From contig NZ_CP089928.1 of NCBI RefSeq assembly GCF_021290385.1, positions 1,472,501 through 1,536,500 on the forward strand: a stretch of 64,000 nt of DNA, read 5' to 3'. The notes under the pieces were generated by a model. That model saw only the letters and a list, made by a program, of their open reading frames with translations. It searched no databases and was not told the origin of the DNA. The position numbers and the translations under genes are program-made. The DNA is from Microbulbifer sp. YPW16. Its GTDB lineage: Bacteria; Pseudomonadota; Gammaproteobacteria; Pseudomonadales; Cellvibrionaceae. Numbering within the stretch: the stretch's first letter is position 1; every line of letters starts with the position of its first letter. Of this stretch, positions 49,870-61,690 are shown one piece after another.

Positions 49870-51060
49870 TTACGCCTGGCGGCGCGCCTCCATCATTTCG
49901 ACGAACTGGTCGAACAGTGGCGCCACATCGTGCGGGCCGGGGCTGGCTTCCGGGTGTCCCTGGAAGCTGAATGCGGGCCGGTCGGTCAGGCGGATACCCT
50001 GGTTGGTATTGTCAAACAGGGACACGTGGGTGATCTCCACATTCTCCGGCAGTGAATCGCCGTCGATGGAGAAGCCGTGGTTCTGGGCAGAGATCATCAC
50101 CCGGCCACTCTTGAGGCATTTCACCGGGTGGTTGCCCCCGTGGTGGCCGAACTTCATTTTCTCGGACCTGGCGCCCACGGCGAGGCCCAGCAGCTGGTGC
50201 CCCAGGCAGATACCGTAGGTGGGGATCCCGGCGTCGAGAATCTCGCGAATGGCCTTGATGGCATAGTCACAGGGCTCGGGATCACCGGGTCCGTTGGACA
50301 GGAATACGCCGTCGGGATTCATTGCCAGCACCTCGGAGGCCGGAGTCTGTGCCGGCACTACGGTGAGTTCGCAGCCGCGATCCACCAGCATGCGCAAAAT
50401 GTTGCGCTTGACGCCAAAATCGTAAGCCACAACCTTGTAAGGCTGCGCTGCCGGCGCCGGCTGGTGGCCCTGCCCAAGTTCCCAGGTGCCCTCATTGAAG
50501 TTGTAGGGCTCTTTGGTGGAAACCACCTTCGCAAGATCCATGCCCTTCAAGCCGGCGAATTCACGCGCCCTGGCCAGCGCCGCGTCCCGGTCGATATCGT
50601 CGCCGGCGACGATACAACCGTTCTGGGCGCCCTTGTCCCGCAGCAGGCGGGTCAGGCGGCGGGTGTCGATATCGGCGATGCCCACCACATTGCGGTCCCG
50701 CAGGTAGTCCTCGAGTGACTTCTCATTGCGGAAACTGCTGGCCAGCAGGGGCAGGTCGCGGATTACCAGGCCGGTGGCCCAGATATCCGCGGCCTCCTCG
50801 TCCTCACTGTTGGTGCCGGTATTGCCGATATGGGGATACGTCAGGGTGACAATCTGGCGCGCGTAAGACGGGTCGGTCAGGATTTCCTGGTAACCGGTCA
50901 TGGAGGTGTTGAACACGACCTCACCGACGGCGCTGTCAAGGGCGCCAATGGCGCGCCCGTGAAACTCGCTGCCATCGGCGAGTACCAGCAGCGCTGGCGT
51001 AGTGCTTGGCATCAGGGGGCTGGGCATCTGGGGCTCCGGCGTGGGGACAGCTTTAGTCAA
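49870..51060 (-). CDS. carA: Carbamoyl phosphate synthase small subunit
   Basis: Glutamine amidotransferase subunit that supplies ammonia to CarB. Motifs are [34 protein letters not shown], the nucleophile Cys in [19 protein letters not shown], and the His-Glu pair in [10 protein letters not shown]. The start is uncertain: a TTG at 51060 has the best ribosome site (GGAG, six bases) and gives 396 residues. An ATG at 51012 gives the family length of about 380 but has no site; a TTG at 51072 is also possible. Confidence 0.94.
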   Translation of the reverse strand: MTKAVPTPEPQMPSPLMPSTTPALLVLADGSEFHGRAIGALDSAVGEVVFNTSMTGYQEILTDPSYARQIVTLTYPHIGNTGTNSEDEEAADIWATGLVIRDLPLLASSFRNEKSLEDYLRDRNVVGIADIDTRRLTRLLRDKGAQNGCIVAGDDIDRDAALARAREFAGLKGMDLAKVVSTKEPYNFNEGTWELGQGHQPAPAAQPYKVVAYDFGVKRNILRMLVDRGCELTVVPAQTPASEVLAMNPDGVFLSNGPGDPEPCDYAIKAIREILDAGIPTYGICLGHQLLGLAVGARSEKMKFGHHGGNHPVKCLKSGRVMISAQNHGFSIDGDSLPENVEITHVSLFDNTNQGIRLTDRPAFSFQGHPEASPGPHDVAPLFDQFVEMMEARRQA

Positions 51061-51072
51061 CTTGATCTCCAA

Positions 51073-51564
51073 TCTTCAGAACTGCTTCCGGGCGGGATTT
51101 GACGTGAGGCGCGGTGATACTGCTCCAGCTGGCCCGGGCGGCCCGACGGCGCCCCGGCAGCAGCGCTGTCCTTGGACAGGGCACCCTGGAACCGGGCCCC
51201 TATAAAAAAGCGAGATGAAACTCCTGCTTCATCTCGCTTTTTGGATTTCTTCACGCGCAGCTCTCACACTGTGGCCGGCGCTTGCCACCGGCGTTGATGG
51301 GACTCACTGTCCGGCGCGCAGCGAGCGCGCGACATGCCCAAACCGGGCGCAGATTCTACTCGAAATGCGCCCCAAGCGCCAGTATAAAAATACGCCAGTA
51401 GACGGCAACGGGCCATGCGTGAGGTTCGGTGACAACCGAGCGCTGCCAGAGCGTCCAGGGCAAGCCGGGAAAGCGCCACACTGGCAGCACAAATTCAGGC
51501 TTTCCCGCCGCAGGACCGGACATCCTGGCGCGGTGAACTGTCACCGGACCTTGCCCGCAGCGCG
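51073..51564. other. Intergenic region carA/yfiR-like gene with terminator
   Basis: A 15-bp perfect stem AAAAAGCGAGATGAA (51205-51219) / TTCATCTCGCTTTTT (51228-51242) is a strong terminator in both directions. It ends the yfiR-like transcript on the minus strand and isolates carAB. The 320 bases beyond it show only short chance frames. The carA promoter should lie between the terminator and 51073. Confidence 0.8.
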
Positions 51565-52161
51565 CTAATCTGCCCCGTTGGTCAACCGGAACAGGCTGCT
51601 GCCAATCTTGAGTTCCGAGCGGTCGAACATGGTTTTGTTCAGGCGCACCGCCACCTGTGGCCCCCGTCCCACAAAGCCGATCATGCCCCCCGCGGCAGTA
51701 AAGCCGCGGACATCGCTGACCGTCAGCACCGGGAAGAACTCCAGTGCCAGCATCAGCTCGCGCCAGTAATCCGGGGACACCTCGCCCAGCACCAGGATCT
51801 GGCAGCGGCGCGCCTCCAGTTTCTCCCCCGGCGGAAGGCCGGCAACCTCGACCGGTCGCCCATCGACACGATGGTACTTGAGCTGGGATGCCAGCGGCGC
51901 CAGCAGGTCTGGCTGCTCCAGCAGGCAGATTCGGAACGGTGCCCCGGTGCCGCTGAAAACCTCGATCGGCCACTGCAGGTGATGGGCGAAATGGACAATA
52001 TAGTTGATCATCAGCCGGCGCCCCGCCTCGGTATCCGACAGCCGCGAGGGCGCCGCGGCGGCTCCTGCCGACAGGATCAGCTGCAGCAGCAACAACAACA
52101 TAAGGTGCCCGAGCAGCTGCACTGCCAGGCGACGGAAGGAAGGGTCGGGGTGTCGTTTCAT
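51565..52161 (-). CDS. YfiR family protein (DUF4154)
   Basis: A 198-residue protein with a signal peptide (LLLLLLQLILSAGAAAA). The YfiR/DUF4154 domain shows NYIVHFAHHLQWP, FRICLLEQ, VDGRPVEV, CQILVLG, LTVSDVRGF, GGMIGFV and LKIGSSLFRL. In Pseudomonas YfiR is a periplasmic repressor of the diguanylate cyclase YfiN, but no cyclase gene is adjacent here. The ATG at 52161 has a GAGCGGG site; an ATG at 52173 is an alternative. It ends upstream of a strong terminator. Confidence 0.85.
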   Translation of the reverse strand: MKRHPDPSFRRLAVQLLGHLMLLLLLQLILSAGAAAAPSRLSDTEAGRRLMINYIVHFAHHLQWPIEVFSGTGAPFRICLLEQPDLLAPLASQLKYHRVDGRPVEVAGLPPGEKLEARRCQILVLGEVSPDYWRELMLALEFFPVLTVSDVRGFTAAGGMIGFVGRGPQVAVRLNKTMFDRSELKIGSSLFRLTNGAD

Positions 52162-52372
52162 GCCCGCTCGCATGGCTTTATCGGTCTCGGTGGCGCGGGA
52201 ATACGCTCACTGGCATCGACTTCGCTGCCACGACTACATACCAGCGTGTCTCAACACCAGATTAGTATCGCGGCGGGGCCTTCGCCAAAGGGGCAGGAAG
52301 AGGAAGCTGCCAGCCGTAACCCGGCCGGCGCAGGGGAGAGGACCCCGGGACCCTCGCCCCGGGACAGGGCCG

Positions 52373-53797
52373 TCAACCGGCCCCTTCGTCGGGAACCACG
52401 CTTTCAGCGCCATTGACCGGCGCCGCCGGGCGCCATTTCAGCGCTTTCTCGATCGACATGATCATGCTGCCGGCCACGTCCTTGCGGGTGGCGCTCTCAA
52501 TGCCCTCCAGGCCCGGTGAGGAATTCACCTCAAGCAGAAGTGGCCCCTTGCGGGAGCGAATAATATCCACCCCAGCCACCTTCAGGCCCAGGGTCTTTGC
52601 CGCCTTCACTGCCAGGCGCTTCTCCTCGGGAGTAACCTTCACCACCGAGGCGGTGCCGCCCTGGTGGATATTGGCGCGGAACTCCCCGGGTGCGGCCTCC
52701 CGCTGGATGGAAGCCACCACCTTGTTGTCGATCACGAACAGGCGCAGGTCCTTGCCCTGGGCCTCCCGGATAAACTCCTGCACCAGCAGGTTGGCCTTGA
52801 GGGACTTGAATGCGTTGATCACCGATTCGGCCGCCTTGCGCGTCTCGGCCAGCACCACCCCGCGTCCCTGGCTACCTTCGAGCAACTTCACGATCAGCGG
52901 GGCGCCGCCAACCATTTCAATCAGCTCGTTGGTATCCACCGGCGAGTTGGCAAAGCCCGACGTGGGGATATTCAGGGCCGCCTGCTGCAGCAACTGGAGC
53001 GAGAACAGTTTGTCCCGCGACTGGCTGATGGCGTCGGAACCATTGAGGGCAAATACGCCGAGGCTCTCGAAGTGGCGCGTGAGGGCACAGCCATAGAAGG
53101 TCTGGCTGGGCCGGATCCGGGGAATCACTGCATCAAGGTTGTTCAGGATCCGCCCGTCGCGGTAGTGGACCTCCGGCTCGCTGGGATCCAGCTTCATATA
53201 GCACTGGCGGATATCGAGGAAGCTCATGCGGTGCCCGCGCTCGGCGCCTGCCTCCATGATGCGCTGGTTACTGTACAGGTCCGGGTTGGACGCCAGCAGC
53301 CCGATCCGCAGGCCGGTGCCCGCCATGTGATGCTCGTCCCGGTAGTACTCCTCCAGCTCACTGACGCGCATATCGCCGAGACAGAAGCTCTCCGCCGGGT
53401 CCACCATCATCCGGCCCATCATCGCCTCGCGGCCCAGCAGCATCCGGTAGCCCATGGAGTCCCGGTTGGTCAGGGTCAGCTCGATATCCCAGACACTGCC
53501 ACCAATCGACAGGGCGGTACGGATGACCGGGCGCTTCTCTGCCTCCCCGGATGAACTGCGCACCGTGCGCTTGTCCAGCAGGCGCGCCTCGCAGCGTACC
53601 GACGGGCGCCGCTGGTGCTGCAGCGGGTGCGCCTCGAAGCTGACCCAGGACTCGCCGTCGCGCTTGAAGGTATGAATGTTGTAGGCGTGCAGGCAGGAGG
53701 TCTTGGCCCCCGAATCAACCCGCGCCTTGATGGCGGGAATCCCCAGCCCGGGGAAGCTGCACCACTCCTCGCTACCAACGATTATCTTATGTTCCAA
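52373..53797 (-). CDS. Retropepsin-like (RimB-type) / RimK-like ATP-grasp ligase fusion
   Basis: A 474-residue two-domain protein. Residues about 1-150 resemble the ATP-dependent zinc protease (retropepsin-like, RimB) family, with IKARVDSGAKTSCLHA as active-site-like motif and YRMLLGREAM. Residues about 165-460 are a RimK-type ATP-grasp: GLLASNPDLYSNQR, LNNLDAVIPRIRPS, PLIVKLLEGSQGRGVVL, LLVQEFIREAQGKDLRLFVI and the metal-binding LLEVNSSPGLEGIE. RimK adds glutamates to ribosomal protein S6. The start is a TTG at 53797, six bases after AGGAG. Glutamate-ligase activity is by family; the fusion target is inferred. Confidence 0.85.
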   Translation of the reverse strand: MEHKIIVGSEEWCSFPGLGIPAIKARVDSGAKTSCLHAYNIHTFKRDGESWVSFEAHPLQHQRRPSVRCEARLLDKRTVRSSSGEAEKRPVIRTALSIGGSVWDIELTLTNRDSMGYRMLLGREAMMGRMMVDPAESFCLGDMRVSELEEYYRDEHHMAGTGLRIGLLASNPDLYSNQRIMEAGAERGHRMSFLDIRQCYMKLDPSEPEVHYRDGRILNNLDAVIPRIRPSQTFYGCALTRHFESLGVFALNGSDAISQSRDKLFSLQLLQQAALNIPTSGFANSPVDTNELIEMVGGAPLIVKLLEGSQGRGVVLAETRKAAESVINAFKSLKANLLVQEFIREAQGKDLRLFVIDNKVVASIQREAAPGEFRANIHQGGTASVVKVTPEEKRLAVKAAKTLGLKVAGVDIIRSRKGPLLLEVNSSPGLEGIESATRKDVAGSMIMSIEKALKWRPAAPVNGAESVVPDEGAG

Positions 53798-53844
53798 CGC
53801 CAACTCCTGTGACCTTGATGTTGCAAAATTCAGTCGCGATCAGG

Positions 53845-55121
<1,277 letters not shown>

Positions 55122-55219
55122 CTGCGCCAGTACAATTCAGGCGGACGGTTCCGCCCGGGGACCCACCGCACTGCCCGTGCCATCTAGAATCTGGTGCATA
55201 CCCCCCTGGAGAGGCAACC

Positions 55220-55666
55220 ATGCACCACCTGAGAAACACCAGATTCCCCGCCAATGCCGGCCTGGCCCTGGCTATCCTGGCCCTGCTGCTGGGGCTGGCC
55301 AGCGGCTGCGCCCGGGAGGAAGAAAAAGGGCTGGGGGAGGATTTCTGGGAAAAATATGACGACGTCACCGACTGGGTGACCCTGAAGCTCAACCTGACCC
55401 CCGAGCAGGAGGATACCGTCCTGCCGATCCTGCAGGAGAACTTCCGCCGCAAAAAGGAAATGCTGAAGGGCTATGGCTTCCTCTCCGGGGAGCCACCGGA
55501 ACTGACGCAGAAACAGCGCGAGGAAATCGATGCGAAGATGATTGCCATTCGCGCCGAGACTCGCGCACAACTGGTGGACATCCTCGATGAACAGCAGTTG
55601 CAGTCTCTCAAGGAGTTACAGCTCGAGTACCACGAGGAGTTTCGCCGGCGACTGGCGGAGATGTGA
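55220..55666 (+). CDS. Hypothetical lipoprotein with Spy/CpxP-like helices
   Basis: A 148-residue protein with a lipoprotein signal (LALLLGLASGC) and a highly charged, helical mature part. The LNLTPEQEDTVLPILQENFRRK and LDEQQLQSLKELQLEYHEEFRRRL segments resemble the LTxxQ helices of the Spy/CpxP periplasmic-chaperone fold, but the likeness is loose. The ATG at 55220 follows GGAGAGG. It is convergent with dnaJ, with a GC-rich hairpin between. Function is unknown. Confidence 0.75.
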   Translation: MHHLRNTRFPANAGLALAILALLLGLASGCAREEEKGLGEDFWEKYDDVTDWVTLKLNLTPEQEDTVLPILQENFRRKKEMLKGYGFLSGEPPELTQKQREEIDAKMIAIRAETRAQLVDILDEQQLQSLKELQLEYHEEFRRRLAEM

Positions 55667-55672
55667 GGGATT

Positions 55673-55718
55673 CCCTCCCGCTTCCCCGTGCCGGCCGGCG
55701 CGGTAAGAAGCGGGAGGG
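55673..55718. terminator. Hairpin between convergent lipoprotein gene and dnaJ
   Basis: CCCTCCCGCTT (55673-55683) pairs perfectly with AAGCGGGAGGG (55708-55718). The T run is poor on both strands, so termination efficiency is uncertain, but the position between convergent genes fits a shared terminator. Confidence 0.55.
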
Positions 55719-55739
55719 AGGAATTGGGGCCCAAGGCCC

Positions 55740-56864
55740 TTAAAGCTTCATGTCCCCGAAGAAATTCTTCACGCCCTCGAACCAGCCGGTCTGGCGGGGT
55801 GAGTTTTTCTTCTCACTCAGGGTGCCGGAAAATTCCTCCAGCAACTCCTTCTGGCGAGTGCTCAGGTTGACCGGTGTTTCCACCACCACCCGGCACAGCA
55901 GGTCGCCCGGGGCACCGCCGCGCACGGGCGTGACGCCCTTGCCGCGCAGGCGGAACAGCTTGCCGGTCTGGCTCTCTGCCGGGATCTTCAGCTTTACCTT
56001 GCCGTCCAGGGTGGGCACTTCCATTTCACCGCCCAGGGCCGCGGTGACAAAGCTGATCGGCACCTCGCAGTAGAGGTTCTTGCCGTCGCGCTGGAACAGC
56101 TCGTGCTCCTTCACCACCACCTGCACATAGAGGTCCCCGGGAGGACCGCCCTCTGGGCCCGCCTCGCCCTCGCCGGACAGGCGGATACGGTCGCCGCTGT
56201 CCACGCCGGGAGGAACTTTAACCGACAGGGTCTTGGTCTCCTCGAGCCGGCCGGCACCATGGCAGCTGCCACAGGGATCGGTAATGATGGTGCCGCGACC
56301 GCGGCAGTTGGGGCAGGTCTGCTGCACGGCAAAGAAGCCCTGCTGCATACGCACCTGGCCTACACCGCCACAGGTACCACAGGTCTGGGGATTCGAGCCC
56401 GGCTTGGCCCCGGAACCGTCACAGGTCTTGCAACCCACCAGGGTCGGCACGCGAATCTGCACAGTCGTACCGCGCACGGCGTCCTCGAGATCCAGCTCCA
56501 GGTCGTAACGCAGGTCCGAGCCGCGCTGCGGGCCGCCGCGACGGCCGCCGCCACCGCCAAAGATGTCGCCGAACACATCGCCGAAAATATCGGAGAATCC
56601 ACCAAAACCGCCGGCACCGCCACCGCCGCCCATCTGGCCTTCCACACCGGCGTGGCCAAACTGGTCATAGGCTGCTTTTTTCTGCGGGTCGGACAGGACT
56701 TCGTAGGCCTCGTTGGCCTCCTTGAACTTGTTCTCCGACTCTTTGTCGTCGGGATTCCGGTCCGGGTGATACTTCATCGCCACCCGTCGATAGGCCCTTT
56801 TCAGGTCTTTTTCGGAGGCGTCCCGCTCGACACCGAGGACTTCGTAATAATCGCGCTTCGACAT
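55740..56864 (-). CDS. dnaJ: Chaperone protein DnaJ
   Basis: Co-chaperone that delivers substrates to DnaK and stimulates its ATPase. The 374-residue protein has the J domain (residues 1-70, HPD in [10 protein letters not shown]), a Gly/Phe-rich linker (about 75-115) and four zinc-finger repeats CxxCxGxG ([32 protein letters not shown]). The C-terminal substrate domains follow. It lies 120 bp after dnaK on the same strand, forming the grpE-dnaK-dnaJ unit. Confidence 0.97.
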   Translation of the reverse strand: MSKRDYYEVLGVERDASEKDLKRAYRRVAMKYHPDRNPDDKESENKFKEANEAYEVLSDPQKKAAYDQFGHAGVEGQMGGGGGAGGFGGFSDIFGDVFGDIFGGGGGRRGGPQRGSDLRYDLELDLEDAVRGTTVQIRVPTLVGCKTCDGSGAKPGSNPQTCGTCGGVGQVRMQQGFFAVQQTCPNCRGRGTIITDPCGSCHGAGRLEETKTLSVKVPPGVDSGDRIRLSGEGEAGPEGGPPGDLYVQVVVKEHELFQRDGKNLYCEVPISFVTAALGGEMEVPTLDGKVKLKIPAESQTGKLFRLRGKGVTPVRGGAPGDLLCRVVVETPVNLSTRQKELLEEFSGTLSEKKNSPRQTGWFEGVKNFFGDMKL

Positions 56865-56984
56865 AAAAAGTGTGTTCTGTCTTAACTAACTGAGGCGCGG
56901 TGGCCAGTTCCGCAGAATTGCCGCCGCGCCTCGAAGGTTTGTCTTTGCGCGGGAAGCCACCAGCCACCCGCGCGCAGGGAGGGC

Positions 56985-58928
56985 TTACTTGTCCTCTTTC
57001 TTGTCGTCCTTCACTTCCTCGAACTCCGCGTCCACCGCGTCGTCACCACCGGACTGCTGGCCGCCCTGCTCCGCCTCGGCTGCGCCCTCGGCACCCTGTG
57101 CCGCCTGCGCCTGCTCGGCGTACATCTTCTGTGCCAGCGGGCCGGAAGCCTCGGTCAGCTTGTTGGTGGCCGCTTCCATGGCGTCCTTGTCGTTGCCCTT
57201 GACGGCCTCTTCCGCTTCGGAGATGGCCGCCTCGATCGCGGACTTCTCTTCGGCAGTGGCCTTGTCGCCAGCCTCTTCCAGGGTCTTCTTGGTGGCAGAG
57301 ATCATGCCGTCGAGGGTATTGCGGGTGGTTACCAGCTCCTCGAACTGCTTGTCCGCCTCGGCATTGGCCTCGGCGTCCTGCACCATCTTGTCGATCTCTT
57401 CCTCGCTCAGGCCGGAGGAAGCCTTGATCACAATGGACTGCTCCTTGCCGGTGGCCTTGTCCTTCGCGTGCACGTGCAGGATGCCGTTGGCATCGATGTC
57501 GAAGGCGACTTCGATCTGCGGCACACCGCGCGGCGCCGGCGGGATGTCAGCCAGGTCAAAGCGACCCAGTGACTTGTTCTCGGACGCCTGCTTGCGCTCG
57601 CCCTGGACCACGTGGATGGTCACAGCGGTCTGGTTGTCATCCGCGGTGGAGAACACCTGGGACTTCTTGGTCGGGATGGTGGTGTTCTTCTCGATCAGCG
57701 GGGTCGCCACGCCGCCCATGGTCTCGATGCCCAGGGTCAGCGGGGTAACGTCCAGCAGCAGTACGTCTTTCACATCGCCGGCCAGGACCGCGCCCTGGAT
57801 TGCAGCGCCCATGGCCACCGCCTCATCCGGGTTGACGTCCTTGCGCGGCTCCTTGCCAAAGAATTCGGTTACTTTCTTCTGCACCAGCGGCATACGGGTC
57901 TGGCCGCCCACCAGGATCACCTCGTCCACGCCGGAGGCCGCCAGGTCGGCATCAGCCAGGGCGGTCTTGACCGGCCCCAGGGAGCGCTCGACCAGCTCTT
58001 CCACCAGGCTCTCCAGCTTGGCGCGGGTCAGCTTCACCACCAGGTGCTTGGGACCGGAGGCATCTGCGGTGATGTACGGCAGGTTGACCTCGGTCTGCTG
58101 GCTGGAGGAAAGCTCGATCTTGGCTTTCTCGGCCGCTTCCTTCAGGCGCTGCATGGCCAGCGGGTCGCCTTTCAGGTCGATGCCCTGGTCCTTCTTGAAC
58201 TGCTCTGCCAGGTAGTCGATCAGGCGCAGGTCGAAATCCTCACCGCCGAGGAAGGTGTCACCATTGGTGGACAGCACCTCGAACTGCTTCTCGCCGTCGA
58301 CATCGGCAATCTCGATGATGGAGATATCGAAGGTACCACCACCCAGGTCGTAGACCGCCACGGTCCGGTCACCGCCCTGCTTGTCCAGGCCATAAGCCAG
58401 CGCGGCCGCGGTGGGCTCGTTGATGATGCGCTTTACGTCCAGGCCGGCGATGCGGCCCGCGTCCTTGGTGGCCTGGCGCTGGGAATCATTGAAGTAGGCC
58501 GGGACGGTGATCACCGCTGCATCGACGGTCTCGCCCAGGAAATCCTCGGCGGTCTTCTTCATTTTTTTCAGTACTTCGGCGGAAACCTGCGGCGGCGCTT
58601 TCTTGTCGCCCTTCACTTCTACCCAGGCATCACCGTTATCGGCCTCGACGATGCTGTAGGGCACCATCTTGATGTCCTTCTGCACCACATCGTCCTTGAA
58701 TTTACGACCGATCAGGCGCTTGACCGCATACAGGGTATTCTGCGGGTTGGTAACCGCCTGGCGCTTGGCAGACTGGCCCACCAGGATCTCGTTGTCATCG
58801 GTGAACGCCACGATGGACGGGGTGGTGCGATCGCCCTCGGCGTTCTCGATCACGCGCGCCTTGTCACCATCCAGGACTGCCACACAACTGTTGGTGGTTC
58901 CCAGGTCGATGCCGATAATTTTTCCCAT
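56985..58928 (-). CDS. dnaK: Chaperone protein DnaK (Hsp70)
   Basis: ATP-driven chaperone. The 647-residue product starts [18 protein letters not shown] and has the ATPase motifs [13 protein letters not shown] and LVGGQTRMP, the linker [18 protein letters not shown] and a Gly/Gln/Ala-rich C-terminus ending in VDAEFEEV. The ATG at 58928 follows GAGGA; upstream in-frame codons are not part of the protein. A sigma-32-like promoter precedes it at 59004, besides the one before grpE. Confidence 0.98.
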   Translation of the reverse strand: MGKIIGIDLGTTNSCVAVLDGDKARVIENAEGDRTTPSIVAFTDDNEILVGQSAKRQAVTNPQNTLYAVKRLIGRKFKDDVVQKDIKMVPYSIVEADNGDAWVEVKGDKKAPPQVSAEVLKKMKKTAEDFLGETVDAAVITVPAYFNDSQRQATKDAGRIAGLDVKRIINEPTAAALAYGLDKQGGDRTVAVYDLGGGTFDISIIEIADVDGEKQFEVLSTNGDTFLGGEDFDLRLIDYLAEQFKKDQGIDLKGDPLAMQRLKEAAEKAKIELSSSQQTEVNLPYITADASGPKHLVVKLTRAKLESLVEELVERSLGPVKTALADADLAASGVDEVILVGGQTRMPLVQKKVTEFFGKEPRKDVNPDEAVAMGAAIQGAVLAGDVKDVLLLDVTPLTLGIETMGGVATPLIEKNTTIPTKKSQVFSTADDNQTAVTIHVVQGERKQASENKSLGRFDLADIPPAPRGVPQIEVAFDIDANGILHVHAKDKATGKEQSIVIKASSGLSEEEIDKMVQDAEANAEADKQFEELVTTRNTLDGMISATKKTLEEAGDKATAEEKSAIEAAISEAEEAVKGNDKDAMEAATNKLTEASGPLAQKMYAEQAQAAQGAEGAAEAEQGGQQSGGDDAVDAEFEEVKDDKKEDK

Positions 58929-59003
58929 CAGTATGTTCCTCACTTTTTCGCCGCTTCCCGCCCGATACCGGCGGGAGCGCAAGTTTTCGTTCAGTTGCCA
59001 GCT

Positions 59004-59032
59004 ATATTGGTGCCGGCCTTACAATTTCAAGG
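59004..59032 (-). promoter_or_regulatory. Sigma-32-like promoter of dnaK
   Basis: On the minus strand CTTGAAA (59032-59026) is followed after 14 bases by CCAATATA (59011-59004), against consensus CTTGAAA-N11-16-CCCCATNT. The -35 is perfect and the -10 partial. It would give dnaK-dnaJ a heat-shock start separate from grpE. Confidence 0.6.
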
Positions 59033-59102
59033 GGCTTTATGCCCGATCCTCTGCCCGGGCTGCCCGATTCTCCGGGCCTGCCCCCGACAAAGGGGTGTGC
59101 AG

Positions 59103-59750
59103 TCACGACGGGGACTTGCTCACCACTACCATTGCCGGCCGCAACAGGCGGCCGTTCAGTACATAGCCCTTCTGGAATACATCCAGCACCGTATTGGGCT
59201 CCACATCACCACTGGGGACCTGGGTCATGGCCTGGTGCCGTTCCGGGTCGAATGGCTCGCCGGCCGGGTTCACCACTTCCACGGAATGCTTGGCCAGGGT
59301 GTCCACGAAGGACTTATGGGTCAGCTCGATACCCTCGATGATGGCCTTGTTGGCCTCGTCCTCGCGGTCGATGCTGGACAGCGCCCGCTCCAGGTTGTCC
59401 ACCACCGGCAGGAAATCCTGCAGCAGCTTCTCCACGCCGTACTTGTGCGCCCGCTCCACATCCTGCTGGGCGCGGCGGCGCGCGTTCTGGGCCTCGGCCT
59501 GTGCGCGCATGGCCAGGTCCTTCTGGATCGCCAGCTGCTCCTGCAGGCCCAGGATCTCCCCCTTGAGTGCCTCGGGGCTGTCGGGCTCCGCGTGCAGGGC
59601 CTCCTCTGCCTCGTGCTGCTCTTCGGGGGAGGGTTCCTCTACCTCGGCACTCGCACTGGTTTCCTCGGCTGCCGCCTCTTCCGCGGTCAGTGCCTCGGGA
59701 TGCGGCGTCCCCTCGTCAATCTGATCTTCTTCGCTGCGCTCTCTGGCCAC
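59103..59750 (-). CDS. grpE: Nucleotide exchange factor GrpE
   Basis: Exchange factor for DnaK. The 215-residue protein has a long acidic, Glu/Ala-rich N-terminal tail (about residues 1-65), a coiled coil ([21 protein letters not shown]), and the DnaK-binding head with [31 protein letters not shown] and the C-terminal [19 protein letters not shown]. The start is a GTG at 59750, six bases after GGAG. It precedes dnaK and is divergent from recN. Confidence 0.95.
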   Translation of the reverse strand: MARERSEEDQIDEGTPHPEALTAEEAAAEETSASAEVEEPSPEEQHEAEEALHAEPDSPEALKGEILGLQEQLAIQKDLAMRAQAEAQNARRRAQQDVERAHKYGVEKLLQDFLPVVDNLERALSSIDREDEANKAIIEGIELTHKSFVDTLAKHSVEVVNPAGEPFDPERHQAMTQVPSGDVEPNTVLDVFQKGYVLNGRLLRPAMVVVSKSPS

Positions 59751-59847
59751 TGCTCTCTCCGTCGCGTCGACTGTCAGTTGGTTCAAATATGATGTCCGCC
59801 GGGGGCGCCAAGCCGGGCGTGCCATGCCAGGCGGACAGTGCAGGTGT

Positions 59848-59875
59848 ATATGGGGCCTTGCCCATGCAGTTCAAG
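59848..59875 (-). promoter_or_regulatory. Sigma-32 heat-shock promoter of grpE-dnaK-dnaJ
   Basis: CTTGAAC (59875-59869) and CCCCATAT (59855-59848) on the minus strand, spaced 13 bases, match the RpoH consensus almost perfectly. It lies about 100 bases before the grpE start. Confidence 0.85.
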
Positions 59876-59979
59876 GGGTTATCCCGGAAACTCGCCACGC
59901 GCCCCGCCACCGCGGCGCTTGACCGCCTCCCCGCGCACTGTAATGTCACCGGGTGGCGGTAGCGACCCGCCGGCGATTA

Positions 59980-59995
59980 CTGTATAAATACACAG
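59980..59995 (+). promoter_or_regulatory. LexA (SOS) box of recN
   Basis: CTGT-N8-ACAG with an A/T-rich centre is a perfect 16-base LexA operator, ending 27 bases before the recN start codon. It makes recN an SOS gene here as in E. coli. Confidence 0.92.
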
Positions 59996-60022
59996 ATAAC
60001 AATTGAGCCAGAAGCGATCCCT

Positions 60023-61690
60023 ATGTTGCTGCACCTGTCTATCAGCCAATTCACCCTGGTGGACCAGCTGGAACTGGAGTTTGGCTCCGGCACCAGCACC
60101 CTGACCGGCGAGACCGGGGCCGGTAAGTCCATCACCCTCGACGCCCTGGGCCTGGCCCTCGGCGACCGCGGCAATGCGGAGCTGGTCCGCGCCGGGGCGA
60201 AACGGGCCGACATCCACGCGACTTTCGATATCAGTGACCATCCGGAGGCCAGCACTTGGCTGGAAGAGCAGGAACTGGACACCGGCCACGAGGTAATCCT
60301 GCGGCGCACCATCAGTGCCGACGGACGCTCCCGGGCCTATATCAATGGCCAGCCGGTGACCCTGCTGCAGCTGCGCGCCCTGGGCGAGCAGCTGATCGAT
60401 ATCCACAGCCAGCACGAGCACCAGTCCCTGCTCAAAAAAGACACCCACCGGCGACTGCTGGACGAGTTCGCCGGTGCCGGCGAGCTGGCTGCGGAGACCC
60501 GCATTCATTTCAAGACCTGGCAGGACCAGTACCGCCGCTACCGCAGCCTGGCGGACAGTGCCGAGGAAACCGAGGCGCGCCGGCAGTTGCTGCAATACCA
60601 GCTGGAGGAGCTGGACCAGCTGGACCTGCAAGCGGGCGAAATCGCTGAACTCGAGAGCGAGCAACGCCAGCTGGCCAATGCCGGCCAGATCCTCAGCGGC
60701 AGTTACCAGCTTGCAGCCATGCTCACCGGCGGGGAGGGGGATATCTCCGAGCACCTGCACCGGGCCCTGCAGCTGCTCACGGCCATGCCGGAGCAGTCGC
60801 CGGAGCTGACCGAGGTGGCGCAGATGCTCGACAGCGCCCGGATCCAGGTGGACGAAGCCGCCGGCACCCTGACGCGGCATATCGATCGCTTCGAGATGGA
60901 TCCCGAACGCCTGGCAGAGGTGGAGGAGCGGCTCAGCGCCATTTACCAGGCCGCACGCAAGCACCGCGTGCAGCCACCGGAGCTGCCCGGGCTACAGGAG
61001 CAGCTGCAGGCGGAACTGGACGAAATTGGCGCACCGGATGCACTGGACCGGCTGGAATCCGAGTGCCGGGAACTGGAACAGGCCTACCGGGCCACCGCCG
61101 GCAAGCTGGGCAAACTGCGCGCCGGCGCGGCCGAAAAACTGGCCGCCGCGGTGAACGGGCAGCTGGCCGACCTGGCCATGCCCCACGCCCGGGTGGAGCT
61201 GGCGCTGCAGCCACAGGAAAAACCGGCGGCCACCGGCCTGGAAGAGGTGGAAATCCTGATCGCCACCAACCCCGGCCAGCCGGCACGGCCGCTGGGCAAG
61301 ATCGCCTCCGGGGGCGAACTGTCGCGGGTCAGCCTGGCAATCCAGGTAGTCACCGCCCAGACCTCCCGCACCCCCACCCTGGTTTTCGACGAGGTGGACG
61401 TGGGTATCGGCGGGGCCACCGGCGATGTTGTCGGGCGCCTGCTGCGGCAACTGGGCGAGGGCCGCAACGGCCGCACCGGCCAGGTGATCTGCGTAACCCA
61501 CCTGGCGCAGGTGGCGGCGCGGGCCCACCGGCAGTACCTGGTGGAGAAGCACAGCGACGGAGACGCCGCATTCGTGGCGCTGCGGGAACTCAAGGACCAG
61601 GAGCGCCGGGAAGAGATCGCCCGCATGCTGGGCGGCGAAACCACCGCACAGTCCCTGGCCCACGCCGGGGAGATGCTCTCCCGCGCCTGA
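60023..61690 (+). CDS. recN: DNA repair protein RecN
   Basis: SMC-like ATPase for double-strand-break repair. The 555-residue product starts MLLHLSISQFTLVDQLELEF with Walker A GETGAGKS, a long coiled-coil middle rich in Gln/Glu/Leu, then the signature GKIASGGELSRVSLAIQ-type motif (cited in part) and Walker B TLVFDEVDVGIGG. A LexA box precedes it. It is divergent from grpE with less than 300 bases between. Confidence 0.97.
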   Translation: MLLHLSISQFTLVDQLELEFGSGTSTLTGETGAGKSITLDALGLALGDRGNAELVRAGAKRADIHATFDISDHPEASTWLEEQELDTGHEVILRRTISADGRSRAYINGQPVTLLQLRALGEQLIDIHSQHEHQSLLKKDTHRRLLDEFAGAGELAAETRIHFKTWQDQYRRYRSLADSAEETEARRQLLQYQLEELDQLDLQAGEIAELESEQRQLANAGQILSGSYQLAAMLTGGEGDISEHLHRALQLLTAMPEQSPELTEVAQMLDSARIQVDEAAGTLTRHIDRFEMDPERLAEVEERLSAIYQAARKHRVQPPELPGLQEQLQAELDEIGAPDALDRLESECRELEQAYRATAGKLGKLRAGAAEKLAAAVNGQLADLAMPHARVELALQPQEKPAATGLEEVEILIATNPGQPARPLGKIASGGELSRVSLAIQVVTAQTSRTPTLVFDEVDVGIGGATGDVVGRLLRQLGEGRNGRTGQVICVTHLAQVAARAHRQYLVEKHSDGDAAFVALRELKDQERREEIARMLGGETTAQSLAHAGEMLSRA

